Below, one piece after another: positions 7,286-16,401 of a stretch of DNA of 34,602 nt. How positions within the stretch are numbered: position 1 is the first letter of the stretch; each line of letters begins with the position of its first letter. The DNA lies in contig JALSIV010000433.1 of NCBI GenBank assembly GCA_026989685.1, positions 1 through 34,602 of the forward strand. Direction: 5' to 3'. The position numbers and the translations under genes were made by a program. This stretch comes from Pirellulaceae bacterium. GTDB taxonomy: Bacteria; Planctomycetota; Planctomycetia; Pirellulales; Pirellulaceae. The notes beneath the pieces were generated by a model. That model made no database searches and was not told the DNA's origin. It saw only the letters and a list, made by a program, of their open reading frames with translations.

Positions 7286-8587
7286 ATGGAAAAAACGCGA
7301 GTTGCCATTGTGGGGATGGGGACGGTGGGGACGGGAGTCGCCCGCCTGTTGCTCGACCAGGGAGACCGAACCGCGCGGCACGCCGGTCGGACGCTCTGGC
7401 TGGAGAAGATCGTGGTGCGCGATCCGAGCAAACCGCGAGACGTCGACCTGCCGGCGGGGCTGCTGACCGACAATCTGGACGAGGTGTTGCAGCATTCGGA
7501 GATCGAAGTGGTCGCTCAGTTGATCGGCGGCCTCGAACCGGCTCGCACCATCATGCTGAAACTGCTCGAAAGCGGCAAGAACGTGGTCACGGCCAACAAG
7601 GCGCTGCTTGCCGAGCACGGCGCCGAGTTGTTCGATCGCGCTCGGGAATTGGGACGCTCGATCGCCTTCGAAGGAGCGGTAGCGGGTGGGATCCCCATCG
7701 TCACCAACATCGGCCAGTGCCTCTCAGCCAATCAGATCCTCTCCGTCGTCGGCATTCTCAACGGCACCAGCAACTTTATCGTGACGGCGATGGCCGAACA
7801 GGGATTGTCGGCCGAGGAAGCGATTGCACAAGCGCAGGCCAACGGCTATGCCGAGGCCGATCCGACGATGGACATCGACGGTACCGATGCGGCCCAGAAA
7901 CTGGCCATCTTGGCCCACCTCGCCTTCGGAGCTCGCGTCCACTGGTCGGAGATCCCTCGAACCGGCATCGACCAGCTCGAGCCGATCGATCTGCGTTTCG
8001 CCGACGAACTGGGATACCGCGTCAAACTCCTGGGAGTAGCTCAGTTGGTCGATGACCGAGTCGAGATGCATGTGGCTCCGACACTCATCCGCCAGGGACG
8101 ACCGCTGGCCGAGGTGCGCGGCGCCTACAACGCGATTACGGTGGTAGGAGACGCCGTCGGACGCGTCTTCTACCATGGTCTGGGAGCCGGCCAGATGCCG
8201 ACCGCGTCGGCGGTGGTCGCCGACCTGATCGACACGTCGGTGGGACGGACTCAGATCACCTTCGGCAACTTGGAACTGTGGTCCGATCGCACGCCGACCA
8301 CCGATGTTCGTGCCCAGCGCGATCTGCCGGGCCGGTATTACCTCCGTTGGCAGGTCGACGATCGGCCTGGCGTGATGGCCAAGATCGCCGGGATTCTCGG
8401 GGAGCACTCGGTCTCCATCGCCTCGGTGATTCAGCACGAAGCCGAATCGGACGACGCCTCGGACGTGCCGTTGGTAATCATGACCCACCAGACGACCGAA
8501 GGGGCCATCGGAGACGCGTTGGCGGCCATTCACCGGTTGCCGTTCGTTCGGTCGCGAGCGGTCAAGATGCGAGTATTGGAACGATAG
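7286..8587 (+). CDS. hom: Homoserine dehydrogenase
   Basis: NAD(P)H-dependent reduction of aspartate semialdehyde to homoserine, the branch point to threonine and methionine. 433 aa, the normal length for the ACT-containing bacterial form. The N-terminal Rossmann motif is VAIVGMGTVGTG (residues 6-17). GKNVVTANKALLAEHG and the substrate-site region FEGAVAGGIPIVTNIGQ...ILNGTSNFI are diagnostic of the family. A C-terminal ACT domain starts near YYLRWQVDDRPGVMAKIAGIL and probably senses threonine. The start has no strong Shine-Dalgarno sequence. The ApgM-family gene follows after 12 nt and lysC after that, forming an aspartate-pathway unit. Repeat copies A and B lie directly upstream. Confidence 0.96.
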   Translation: MEKTRVAIVGMGTVGTGVARLLLDQGDRTARHAGRTLWLEKIVVRDPSKPRDVDLPAGLLTDNLDEVLQHSEIEVVAQLIGGLEPARTIMLKLLESGKNVVTANKALLAEHGAELFDRARELGRSIAFEGAVAGGIPIVTNIGQCLSANQILSVVGILNGTSNFIVTAMAEQGLSAEEAIAQAQANGYAEADPTMDIDGTDAAQKLAILAHLAFGARVHWSEIPRTGIDQLEPIDLRFADELGYRVKLLGVAQLVDDRVEMHVAPTLIRQGRPLAEVRGAYNAITVVGDAVGRVFYHGLGAGQMPTASAVVADLIDTSVGRTQITFGNLELWSDRTPTTDVRAQRDLPGRYYLRWQVDDRPGVMAKIAGILGEHSVSIASVIQHEAESDDASDVPLVIMTHQTTEGAIGDALAAIHRLPFVRSRAVKMRVLER

Positions 8588-8599
8588 CCGCCAGGAAAA

Positions 8600-9817
8600 A
8601 TGGACATGAAATACGTCGTGATCATCCCGGATGGATGCGCCGACCAGCCGCAAGAGTCGCTGGGTGGACAGACGCCTCTGCAAGCGGCGACCATTCCCCA
8701 TTGCGATGCGATTGCTTCCAGCGGTCAGGTCGGACTGGCCAACCACATCCCCCGTCATCTGCCGGCCGGATCGGCGGTGGCCAACATGAGCCTGCTCGGG
8801 TACGACCCGAATCGGCATTTCACCGGACGGGCACCGATCGAGGCGGCCGCCGGCGGTGTCGAGCTGGGCGCGCAGGATTGGGCCGTGCGCTGCAATCTGG
8901 TGACCATCGAGGATCAGGTGATGCGAGATTTCACGGCGGGGCACATCTCGACAGACGAGGCCCGTTCCCTCCTCGAAACAGCTCAAGCGTCTTTGCCGCC
9001 CGGCAGCCCGCTCGAGTTCCACACGGGCGTCAGCTACCGCAATCTGCTGCTGTATCGAGGCGCCCCGCAGCGGCCCGCCCCTTTCTCCACCGACACTCGC
9101 ACTTGTCCCCCTCACGATCTGATCGACCAGTCCATCGCCGATTCGTACCCCCGCGGCCCCGGCAGCGATTTGCTCAATGAAATCATGTCGCAGAGTTGGC
9201 AGTGGTTTGCCGAGCACCCTGTCAACCAGCAGCGCCGATCGCGCGGCGAGCTGCCGGCCACCAATGTGTGGTTGTGGGGACTCGGCCGGCGTCCGCAATT
9301 AGCGCCTTTTGCGGATCGATTCGGTATTCGAGGAGCCATGATCACGGCGGTCGACCTGTTGCGGGGCCTGGCAAGATTGATCGGCTGGCAGTGCATCGAC
9401 GTTCCCGGAGCGACCGGCTATCTCGACACCGACTACGCCGCCAAGGGAGCCGCCGCGGTGGAAGCACTCCAAGAGTACGATATTATCTGCGTTCATATCG
9501 AGGCCACGGATGAAGCGTCTCACGAAGGCCGCGTTGACGCGAAGGTTCAAGCACTCGAGTCGATCGATGCGGCCATCGTCGGCCCCGTCCTCCAGGCTCT
9601 CCAGCAGACCGACGCGTGGCGAATCCTGGTCTGTCCCGATCACGCCACACCGCTGGCCACCAAGATGCACAGCCACGGTGCCGTTCCCTTTGCGATGGCC
9701 GGCAGCCGGATCGCGAGCGACGGGGCGAGCACCTACGATGAACAGTCGGCCCAATCGACCGGCCTGCGCCATGACCGCGGCTGGGAGTTGATGGAGGCCT
9801 TCATCGACCACGCGTAG
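8600..9817 (+). CDS. ApgM-family phosphoglycerate mutase-like protein; candidate homoserine kinase
   Basis: Member of the archaeal-type cofactor-independent phosphoglycerate mutase family within the alkaline phosphatase superfamily (405 aa). Metal-site motifs are visible: Asp11 in VVIIPDGCADQP, DEASHEG in the middle, and CPDHATPLATKMHSHG near the C-terminus. The phospho-transfer Ser58 sits in AGSAVANMSLLGYDP; many relatives read GSD here, so the Asp is replaced by Ala. AGGA stands just upstream of ATG 8600; ATG 8606 (MKYVVIIPDG) is also possible. It is 12 nt after hom and before lysC, with no thrB in the window. Family members placed this way are thought to serve as homoserine kinases, so that is my preferred role; true phosphoglycerate mutase activity is the alternative. 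Confidence 0.85.
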   Translation: MDMKYVVIIPDGCADQPQESLGGQTPLQAATIPHCDAIASSGQVGLANHIPRHLPAGSAVANMSLLGYDPNRHFTGRAPIEAAAGGVELGAQDWAVRCNLVTIEDQVMRDFTAGHISTDEARSLLETAQASLPPGSPLEFHTGVSYRNLLLYRGAPQRPAPFSTDTRTCPPHDLIDQSIADSYPRGPGSDLLNEIMSQSWQWFAEHPVNQQRRSRGELPATNVWLWGLGRRPQLAPFADRFGIRGAMITAVDLLRGLARLIGWQCIDVPGATGYLDTDYAAKGAAAVEALQEYDIICVHIEATDEASHEGRVDAKVQALESIDAAIVGPVLQALQQTDAWRILVCPDHATPLATKMHSHGAVPFAMAGSRIASDGASTYDEQSAQSTGLRHDRGWELMEAFIDHA

Positions 9818-9916
9818 GTCGCCGGCTCTCGCCTCAATCGGTCGGCTACCCCATCATGGACCTTTCCCGCCGTCCCCTGCCTTCGCTAACCTGCTCTCCC
9901 AAGCTTTCGAATTGCC

Positions 9917-11719
9917 ATGTCGTTGATTGTGCAAAAGTTCGGTGGCACCAGCGTCGCCGATTGCGAGAAGATCCAAGCGGCCGCCCGCAAAGCCGTACGG
10001 GCTCACCAACAGGGACACCAAGTGGTGGTCGTTGTCAGCGCGATGGGCAAGAACACGGATCAGCTCATCGATTTGGCACGAGAAGTCAACGCCCGCCCAC
10101 CGGCTCGTGAAATGGACATGCTGCTGTCAACCGGCGAACAAGTCAGCGTAGCCTTGATGGCGATGGCCGTGGATGCGATGGGCTATCAGGCGGTCAGTCT
10201 GACCGGGGGGCAGATCGGTATCCGCACCGACAGCTCTCACACCAAGGCCCGCATTCGTTCGATCTCGACCGAGCGGCTCCGCCAGGCGCTCGATGCCGGT
10301 CACATTGTGATCGCGGCGGGATTTCAGGGAATTGACGAGGACTGGAACATCACCACGCTGGGACGCGGCGGCAGCGACACCACGGCGGTGGCGTTGGCAG
10401 CCGTGCTGGGTGCCGACTTGTGCGAGATTTACACCGACGTCGACGGCGTCTATACGACCGACCCGCGGATCCTCCCCGAAGCTCGGCAGATGGTGCGGAT
10501 CAGTTATGACGAAATGTTGGAGCTGGCCAGTCTGGGGGCCGGCGTCATGCACAACCGTTCGATCGAGTTCGCCAAGAAGTTCCGCGTTCCCATTCACGTG
10601 CGCAGCAGTCTCAGTGACGCGATGGGGACGCTGATCGTGGACGAACCGGAAAGCCGCCGATTACCGGTTTGCGGGGCGGCCCTCACGTCCGACGAGGCTC
10701 GCATCACCCTGCTCGGCGTCCCCGACGTGCCGGGAACCAGCTATGAGGTTTTTTCCCGTATTGCCGAGCAAAAGATTTCCGTTGACATGTTGGTGCAGAA
10801 CATCGGTGCCTCGGGTAAGGCCGACATCTCGTTTACCGTGCCGCTGCAAGAACTGGAGGCCGCTCTGGCCACGGTGGAAGAAGCGGCCCGGAAAGTCGGT
10901 GCCGACCAGATCATCCACGATGACCAGGTCGCCAAAGTCTCGGTGGTCGGCTTGGAAATGGCACGCCAGACCGGTGTGGCCGATCGCATGTTTCAGGCCC
11001 TGGCAGACGCTCAGATCAACATCCAGATGATCACCACCAGCGAAATCAAGATCTCCGCTCTGGTCGATCGCGAATCGGCTCGCGACGCCCTGCGAGCCGT
11101 CCACCGCGTGTTCCGACTCGAGCAGATTCCGGACGACATCAAACGCCCCGATGCTCCCACACTCGCCGAGGCCATGGCGGGATCGGCGCCCAGTGAAGCT
11201 GACGAAGTGGTGTCACGACTTCAAGACGTGGTCGACATGGAGCAGCTCACCATCGACGATGTCGTACTCGACGACACGCAGGCTCGAGTCACCATTCAGG
11301 GCGTTCCCGACCGGCCCGGCGTGGCCGCTCGTGTGTTTCGCAGCGTCGCCCAGGCCGGAGTGTTTGTCGATATGATCGTCCAGAGTCACCACGGCGAGCG
11401 AGACCGGACCGGTCTCAGCTTCACCGTGCCTCGCGATAGTCTGCAAGCGAGCTTGAAGGCCACCGAAGCGTTGGGGAAAGACCTGAGTTTCCGAGGCGTC
11501 AGCCATTCGCCGGAGGTCGCCAAACTATCGGTTTCCGGGATCGGACTCCGCAGCCATACCAGCGTGGGAGCCCGTATGTTCGAGGCGCTGGCCGAAGCCG
11601 GAATCAATGTCGAAATGACCAACACCTCGGAAGTGCGCGTCAATATGGTGGTCGATGGGGCGCGAGGCAAGGACGGGCTGGCGGCACTGGAACAGGCGTT
11701 CGCCGGTTTTCGCCGGTAA
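9917..11719 (+). CDS. lysC: Aspartate kinase with four ACT domains
   Basis: Phosphorylates aspartate, the first step toward lysine, threonine and methionine. The kinase domain spans residues 1-245: KFGGTSVA (7-14), the SAMGKNTDQL loop, STGEQVS (71-77), TLGRGGSDTTAVAL (147-160) and YTDVDGVYTTDPR (172-184). An ACT pair follows (about 260-405), with the typical VPGTSYEVFSRIAEQ and GVADRMFQALADAQINIQMI. A linker of about 40 residues leads to a second ACT pair (about 445-600), with RPGVAARVFRSVAQAG and SVGARMFEALAEAGINVEM. At 600 aa it is about 190 residues longer than two-ACT enzymes. A duplicated ACT pair is known from cyanobacterial aspartokinases, so this is a recognised architecture. Feedback control by lysine and/or threonine is expected but cannot be read from the sequence. 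Confidence 0.96.
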   Translation: MSLIVQKFGGTSVADCEKIQAAARKAVRAHQQGHQVVVVVSAMGKNTDQLIDLAREVNARPPAREMDMLLSTGEQVSVALMAMAVDAMGYQAVSLTGGQIGIRTDSSHTKARIRSISTERLRQALDAGHIVIAAGFQGIDEDWNITTLGRGGSDTTAVALAAVLGADLCEIYTDVDGVYTTDPRILPEARQMVRISYDEMLELASLGAGVMHNRSIEFAKKFRVPIHVRSSLSDAMGTLIVDEPESRRLPVCGAALTSDEARITLLGVPDVPGTSYEVFSRIAEQKISVDMLVQNIGASGKADISFTVPLQELEAALATVEEAARKVGADQIIHDDQVAKVSVVGLEMARQTGVADRMFQALADAQINIQMITTSEIKISALVDRESARDALRAVHRVFRLEQIPDDIKRPDAPTLAEAMAGSAPSEADEVVSRLQDVVDMEQLTIDDVVLDDTQARVTIQGVPDRPGVAARVFRSVAQAGVFVDMIVQSHHGERDRTGLSFTVPRDSLQASLKATEALGKDLSFRGVSHSPEVAKLSVSGIGLRSHTSVGARMFEALAEAGINVEMTNTSEVRVNMVVDGARGKDGLAALEQAFAGFRR

Positions 11720-11741
11720 CCATCGTCCGTCCGACATCCGC

Positions 11742-12143
11742 TCACTTGGCCGCTTCGTCCAACACCGACTCGTCGACATAGATCGGCAAGGGCGGATCGA
11801 GTGTCACTGCGATGGCAATCGCGTCGGACGGACGCGAGTCGACGTCGACGGTCTCTCCGTCGACACGCAGCCTCAGGCGAGCAAAATAAGTCTGGTCCTT
11901 CAGCTCGGTGATCAGCACACTGTCCAGCTCCGCCCCCAACGCCTCGGCTACATTCACCACCAAGTCGTGTGTCTGGGGACGCGGTGGCTTGTGTCGCCGC
12001 GCTCGCCGGTCGATGCTGGTCGCCTCGAAAATGCCGATCACAATCGGGAACTGGCGGTCGCCATCGACCTCCTTGAGATAGATGATCTGCTGGTCGTTGA
12101 TCTCGTTGATCACGATTCGAGAAAGCTGCATCAACACCGGCAT
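11742..12143 (-). CDS. Bifunctional nuclease (DUF151) family protein
   Basis: 133-aa protein of the DUF151 family, small proteins described as having DNase/RNase activity in some organisms. The family core is clear: IIYLKEVDGDRQFPIVIGIFEA, then RPQTHDLVVNVAEALGAEL, then DGETVDVDSRPSDAIAIAV. ATG 12143 gives an N-terminus MPVLMQLSRIVI; ATG 12131 is also possible. It is convergent with lysC (22-nt gap) and divergent from the glycosyltransferase gene. It appears to be a single-gene unit whose role is not revealed by its neighbours. Confidence 0.9.
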   Translation of the reverse strand: MPVLMQLSRIVINEINDQQIIYLKEVDGDRQFPIVIGIFEATSIDRRARRHKPPRPQTHDLVVNVAEALGAELDSVLITELKDQTYFARLRLRVDGETVDVDSRPSDAIAIAVTLDPPLPIYVDESVLDEAAK

Positions 12144-12336
12144 CGATTGTCTCCAGCGAGTAGGAAAAACCAGGCTCTCCTGCTATTCTAGCTCCGGGCA
12201 TGACGCCTGTGGAGTCGTGCCGAATCGATGAAAGGACCGAGAGGACGCGGTGCGTCTCCGGGCTCGGCGCGGATGTCGCCATCGTCGCCGCCCACGCCCG
12301 GCGGCATAGCCCCATCACCCATCACCCACCACCCTC

Positions 12337-13905
12337 ATGTCTGACTGGAACCTGGTAATCCTGCACTACCACCTCAACCCCGGTGGAGTCACTCGAGTCA
12401 TCGATGGCCACTTGCAGGCACTCACCACACTCGCACCGAGCGACCAGCCGGTCCGTGTGGCGGTCTGCTTCGACGGTCAGGCCGATCAGTGGCGATGGGA
12501 GCCCGCGCACGAGTCGTGCCGGTTCGAACTCGAGCAACTCGTCGTTCCGTCCCTGCGCTACGACACGGACGGCTGCTGCGAGCCCGCATCGCTGTCGGAG
12601 GCGTTGCGATCGGCGCTGGCGGACGCCGAGTTGCTCCCCGAGGAAACGCTGATCCACGTTCACAATCACAACCTGGGAAAGAATGCGGCATTGCCCAGCG
12701 CCCTGCGGCGACTGGCACAGGCCGGCTATCGCCTGTTGCTGCAGATACATGACTTCGCCGAAGATATTCGGCCCACCAATTACCGGCACATGGCGGATTG
12801 CTACGGTGGCACCGGCGCCGTTCCTCAGCAGATCTATTTTCACGCGGAACATGTCCATTACGCAGTGCTCAACCAGCGCGATGCTCGAGTCCTGCAAGCG
12901 GCCGGATTGCCGCACGACCATCTGCATTCTCTGCCGAATCCAGTGAATGGTCCGGCCCGCCACGTCGACCCCGACGAGGCTCGAGCCGCCGTCGAGCGAC
13001 AGTGGCCGCAGGCTGCCGGCCGTCAGTTCCTGGTCTACCCCGTCCGTGGCATCCGCCGCAAGAACGTCGGCGAATTGCTGTTGTGGGCGGCTGCCTGCCG
13101 CGAATCCGCCTTTTTTTCCATGACATTGCCGCCGCGCAATCCTATCGAACAGCCGATTTACGAACGCTGGAAATCGTTGGCTGAACAGCTCGAATTGCCG
13201 GTCGACCTGGCGGCCGCCACCCATCCTTCGGTCACCTTTGAAGAGCTGATTTCGGCAGCCGACTGGGAAATCACCACGAGCGTGGCCGAAGGATTCGGAT
13301 TGGTTTTTCTGGAAAGTTGGTTGGCCGGGAAACCGCTCGTCGGCCGTGACCTTCCCGATATCACACGCGACTTCAAGGAAGCCGGCGTCGTTTTTTCATA
13401 TATGCAGGCCGAACTGGCCATTCCCTGGGATTGGCTCGACCGAAAGGAAGTCGCCCACCATTTGTTCGCCCACTACCGCGACGTACTGGATGCCTACGCC
13501 GTGGAGCGATCGCTCTCGTCCATCAACCGGGAAATCGACCTGCTCTTGGATGGACCATTCCTCGACTGGGCCTACCTCGATGTTGAACTCCAGCACCGCC
13601 TCCTTTCCGAGCTGCCGAAGATCTCGCGCGGGTGGGACGCCTTCTGGCACTTCAATCCTCTGATCAGCCGATTCCGAAACGGCCGTATCATCGATTCGGA
13701 ACGACTGGCGGAACTGGTCGAATCGAACGCGACGACGACTCGGACGCAATTTGGACTACACGCCTGCGGCCGGCGGCTCTACGATGTCTATGCGCGGCTG
13801 CTGGCATCGACGGCGACTCCGGCAGTGGAACCCCTTCCCCACGTCGGCGCCGTGCTGGAGTTTTTCCTCCGACTGGACCGCATTCACCCCATTCGCCTGG
13901 CATGA
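12337..13905 (+). CDS. GT4-type glycosyltransferase (solute locus)
   Basis: Retaining glycosyltransferase with a GT-B fold (522 aa). The N-terminal domain opens with the acceptor-side loop HYHLNPGGVTRVI. The C-terminal domain contains QFLVYPVRGIRRKN and the E-x7-E motif Glu318...Glu326 in AEGFGLVFLE, which binds the nucleotide sugar in GT4 enzymes. About 150 further residues follow this motif, more than in a minimal GT4 protein. The stop codon overlaps the next gene's start (ATGA at 13902-13905), so translation is probably coupled to the HAD hydrolase. Through its neighbours (GpgS-like enzyme, GH13_18 phosphorylase) I infer transfer of a sugar to a glycerate-containing acceptor; donor and acceptor are not determined. 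Confidence 0.85.
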   Translation: MSDWNLVILHYHLNPGGVTRVIDGHLQALTTLAPSDQPVRVAVCFDGQADQWRWEPAHESCRFELEQLVVPSLRYDTDGCCEPASLSEALRSALADAELLPEETLIHVHNHNLGKNAALPSALRRLAQAGYRLLLQIHDFAEDIRPTNYRHMADCYGGTGAVPQQIYFHAEHVHYAVLNQRDARVLQAAGLPHDHLHSLPNPVNGPARHVDPDEARAAVERQWPQAAGRQFLVYPVRGIRRKNVGELLLWAAACRESAFFSMTLPPRNPIEQPIYERWKSLAEQLELPVDLAAATHPSVTFEELISAADWEITTSVAEGFGLVFLESWLAGKPLVGRDLPDITRDFKEAGVVFSYMQAELAIPWDWLDRKEVAHHLFAHYRDVLDAYAVERSLSSINREIDLLLDGPFLDWAYLDVELQHRLLSELPKISRGWDAFWHFNPLISRFRNGRIIDSERLAELVESNATTTRTQFGLHACGRRLYDVYARLLASTATPAVEPLPHVGAVLEFFLRLDRIHPIRLA

Positions 13906-14801
13906 TGTCCGATTGGATCGAAGCAACCATTCGCCGTCACGCGGTTCCGTTGGAGCCTCGAGCCACCGGCGTACCGCCGCGCCGGTCGAAGCCTCTGGCG
14001 CTGAAAGGCATCTTGTTCGACATCTACGGCACGCTGCTGGTCAGCGCAGTGGGCGACATCGGTTCGTCCGAGATGCCCGAAGCCGAAGCGGCCGAAGGGG
14101 CACTGCGATCCCTCGACTGCGAGGCTCGGGGAAAGGGAGAACTGGTGGCAACCACCCTGCGGCGAACGATCGAGCGGCACCACGCCGAGGCAAAACGACG
14201 AGGCATCGATTATCCGGAGGTCGCCATCGACCGGATGTGGTGCGAGGCATTGGACCGGCTGGTCGATCAGGGCCAGCTTCCCGCAGCGGCCCGACAACTG
14301 GATGCCCGGCGCGTCTCGCTGGAATACGAGATGCGAGTCAACCCCGTGTGGCCGATGCCCGGGCTGTCCGAAATGCTCGGTCGGCTCAGACAACTCGGCC
14401 TGGTCCTGGGCATCATCAGCAACGCTCAATGGTTTACACGGCCGATCTTTGAAACGCTCACCGGCAAGAACCTTGCCTACTGGGGAATCACCGACGACCT
14501 GCAGATCTACTCCTACCGCCTCGGCCAGGCCAAACCGTCGGCCCATTTGTTCCAAACAGCAGAAACCGCTCTGTCCCGACGGGACGTCTCGCCTTCCCAG
14601 GTGCTCTACCTCGGAAACGACATGCGGAACGATTGCTGGGGCGCCGGGCGTACCGGCTTCCAAACAGCGCTGTTCGCCGGGGATGAACGTAGCCTAAGAT
14701 TGAGAGAGGATGATCCCCTGGTGCAGGGATACGAACCCGACTGGGTGATCACCGATTTGCGCGAGTTGGCCGAGGCTGTGACCGCGACGGCTTTGAGGTG
14801 A
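13902..14801 (+). CDS. HAD-superfamily hydrolase, candidate sugar-phosphoglycerate phosphatase
   Basis: 300-aa HAD hydrolase. Motif I is GILFDIYGTLL with nucleophile Asp40; the second acidic position is Tyr42 (DIYGT, not DxDGT), a pattern also seen in haloacid dehalogenases. Motif II is LGIISNAQW, the motif III Lys lies in YRLGQAKPS, and motif IV is VLYLGNDMRND. A helical cap lies between motifs I and II (residues about 60-165). The start is ATG 13902, overlapping the upstream stop; ATG 13905 is equally possible. Between two glycosyltransferase genes, the natural role is dephosphorylation of a glycosyl-3-phosphoglycerate. The Tyr in motif I weakens this, and substrate and reaction remain open. 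Confidence 0.82.
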   Translation: MMSDWIEATIRRHAVPLEPRATGVPPRRSKPLALKGILFDIYGTLLVSAVGDIGSSEMPEAEAAEGALRSLDCEARGKGELVATTLRRTIERHHAEAKRRGIDYPEVAIDRMWCEALDRLVDQGQLPAAARQLDARRVSLEYEMRVNPVWPMPGLSEMLGRLRQLGLVLGIISNAQWFTRPIFETLTGKNLAYWGITDDLQIYSYRLGQAKPSAHLFQTAETALSRRDVSPSQVLYLGNDMRNDCWGAGRTGFQTALFAGDERSLRLREDDPLVQGYEPDWVITDLRELAEAVTATALR

Positions 14802-14846
14802 CATGAGGGACAACAGGACAGCTTCCACCAAGAGGTAGACCGGCGG

Positions 14847-16112
14847 ATGTCGCAACGGATCGGATTCATTGGCACTCGTTTCGCCGGCACCGACGGGGTG
14901 TCGCTCGAAAGCGCGAAGTGGGCCGAAGTGCTGTGGCACCACCAGCATGTCAGCTACTGGTACGGTGGCAAACTCGACCGCAGCCCCGATATCAGCATGG
15001 AGGTTCCTCACGCCTATTTCGGGCATCCCGACAACGTCTGGATCAACGAACGAGTCTTCGGAAAACGCAAACGCAGCCGCGACGTCACTCAGCGGATCTT
15101 TGCCATCACCGAGTATCTCAAGGATACGCTCTATCAGTTCGTCGAGCGTTTCAGCATCGACATCCTGATTGTGGAAAACGCCTTGTGCATTCCCATGAAT
15201 ATCCCGCTCGGCGTCGCACTCACTCACTTCATCGCCGAAACCGGCTTCAACACGATCGCCCACCACCACGACTTCTACTGGGAGCGAGATCGTTTTTCGG
15301 TCAACGCCGTCGGAGACATCCTCTCGATGGCCTTCCCGCCCAGCCTCCCCACGATCCAGCACGTCACCATCAACTCGTTCGCCAACCAGGAACTTTCCCA
15401 CCGCCGCGGCGAGTCGTCTCTGCTGGTCCCCAATGTCCTCAACTTTGAAGCCCCACCCCCTCAGCCGGACGACTACTCCCGCGCCTTCCGGCACGATATC
15501 GGCCTCGAACCGGATGACATCATCTTCCTCCAACCGACTCGCGTGGTTCCCCGCAAGGGAATCGAACATTCGATCGCTCTCGTCGCCCAACTAAAAAACC
15601 CCAAGTGCAAACTGGTCGTCTCGCACGAGGCGGGGGACGAGGGACACGACTACATGATGGCCCTGATGGACATGGCCGAACAAGAAAACGTCGACCTCCG
15701 CTTCATCAGTACCAAAGTGGGCGACATCCGCACCGTGCGCGAAGGAGGCGAACGAACCTACACGCTGGCCGACGCCTACCAACAGGCCGATTTCATCACC
15801 TACCCCAGCATCTACGAAGGATTCGGCAACGCACTGCTCGAGGCCTTCTACTACCGCAAACCCCTGCTGGTCAACCGCTACTCGATCTACGTGGCTGACA
15901 TCGAACCGCTGGGAGCCAAGGTGATCACCATGAACGGCTACATCACCCGCGATATCGTCAAGCAAGTCGAGCGGACGATCGAGGACCCCGAATTCCGCGA
16001 AGAAATGGTCGAACACAATTACGAACTCGGACGCCGTTTCTACAGCTATTCGGTCCTCCGCCGCAAACTCCGGTCCCTCATCACCAACTTCACCGGCGCC
16101 GACGACCTTTGA
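14847..16112 (+). CDS. GT4-type glycosyltransferase, second copy in the solute locus
   Basis: 421-aa retaining GT-B glycosyltransferase. The N-terminus [21 protein letters not shown] resembles sugar-nucleotide enzymes that use a GTDGV acceptor loop. [14 protein letters not shown] is a conserved His/Asp-rich segment. [19 protein letters not shown] opens the donor-binding domain, and the E-x7-E motif is Glu324...Glu332 ([10 protein letters not shown]). It differs clearly from the glycosyltransferase at 12337, so the two are not a recent duplication. It starts 45 nt after the HAD gene. In the planctomycete mannosylglucosylglycerate pathway a mannosyltransferase acts after GpgS; this gene or the one at 12337 is the candidate (inference). 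Confidence 0.86.
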   Translation: MSQRIGFIGTRFAGTDGVSLESAKWAEVLWHHQHVSYWYGGKLDRSPDISMEVPHAYFGHPDNVWINERVFGKRKRSRDVTQRIFAITEYLKDTLYQFVERFSIDILIVENALCIPMNIPLGVALTHFIAETGFNTIAHHHDFYWERDRFSVNAVGDILSMAFPPSLPTIQHVTINSFANQELSHRRGESSLLVPNVLNFEAPPPQPDDYSRAFRHDIGLEPDDIIFLQPTRVVPRKGIEHSIALVAQLKNPKCKLVVSHEAGDEGHDYMMALMDMAEQENVDLRFISTKVGDIRTVREGGERTYTLADAYQQADFITYPSIYEGFGNALLEAFYYRKPLLVNRYSIYVADIEPLGAKVITMNGYITRDIVKQVERTIEDPEFREEMVEHNYELGRRFYSYSVLRRKLRSLITNFTGADDL

Positions 16113-16157
16113 TGGCAAGCTGCGGGACAAACGATCAGTTCATCGGCATGACGTTGT

Positions 16158-16205
16158 CAGCCTGGAACAAGATCAGCCTGGAACAAGATGTTGTGCTAGC
16201 ACAAC
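16158..16205. repeat. 16-bp tandem duplication followed by a 16-bp perfect palindrome
   Basis: CAGCCTGGAACAAGAT occurs twice without a gap at 16158-16173 and 16174-16189. Directly after it lies GTTGTGCTAGCACAAC (16190-16205), a perfect palindrome. Both are in the 289-nt gap between the glycosyltransferase and the four-helix-bundle gene. The palindrome could be an operator or a small hairpin. I see nothing else notable in that gap. Confidence 0.8.
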
Positions 16206-16401
16206 GGGATGAAGCACGAAATGTTGTGGGGCCGGCACGTGGCGGTATTGGAAATGGCAGAATACGAGATAGACCGTGGGCACACCGACGGAAATCGGAT
16301 CGCTTGCCGTGACCGCAATTCGCACCGTGGGAGGTTCCAAACCGAACCGGAGTGCGGGCGGCTCCGGACGGTTATTCGCGGATTGGCAGCAGGGTGGTGT
16401 G

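Noticed and set aside
6778-7618. Minus-strand open frames across the M42-hom intergenic region
   Set aside because: They translate the palindromic repeats and the antisense of hom; the peptides recur only because the repeats recur.
12337-16112. The two GT4 genes as a tandem duplication
   Set aside because: Apart from the general E-x7-E region, the sequences differ throughout, including the N-terminal acceptor loops (NPGGVTRV versus GTDGVSLE).
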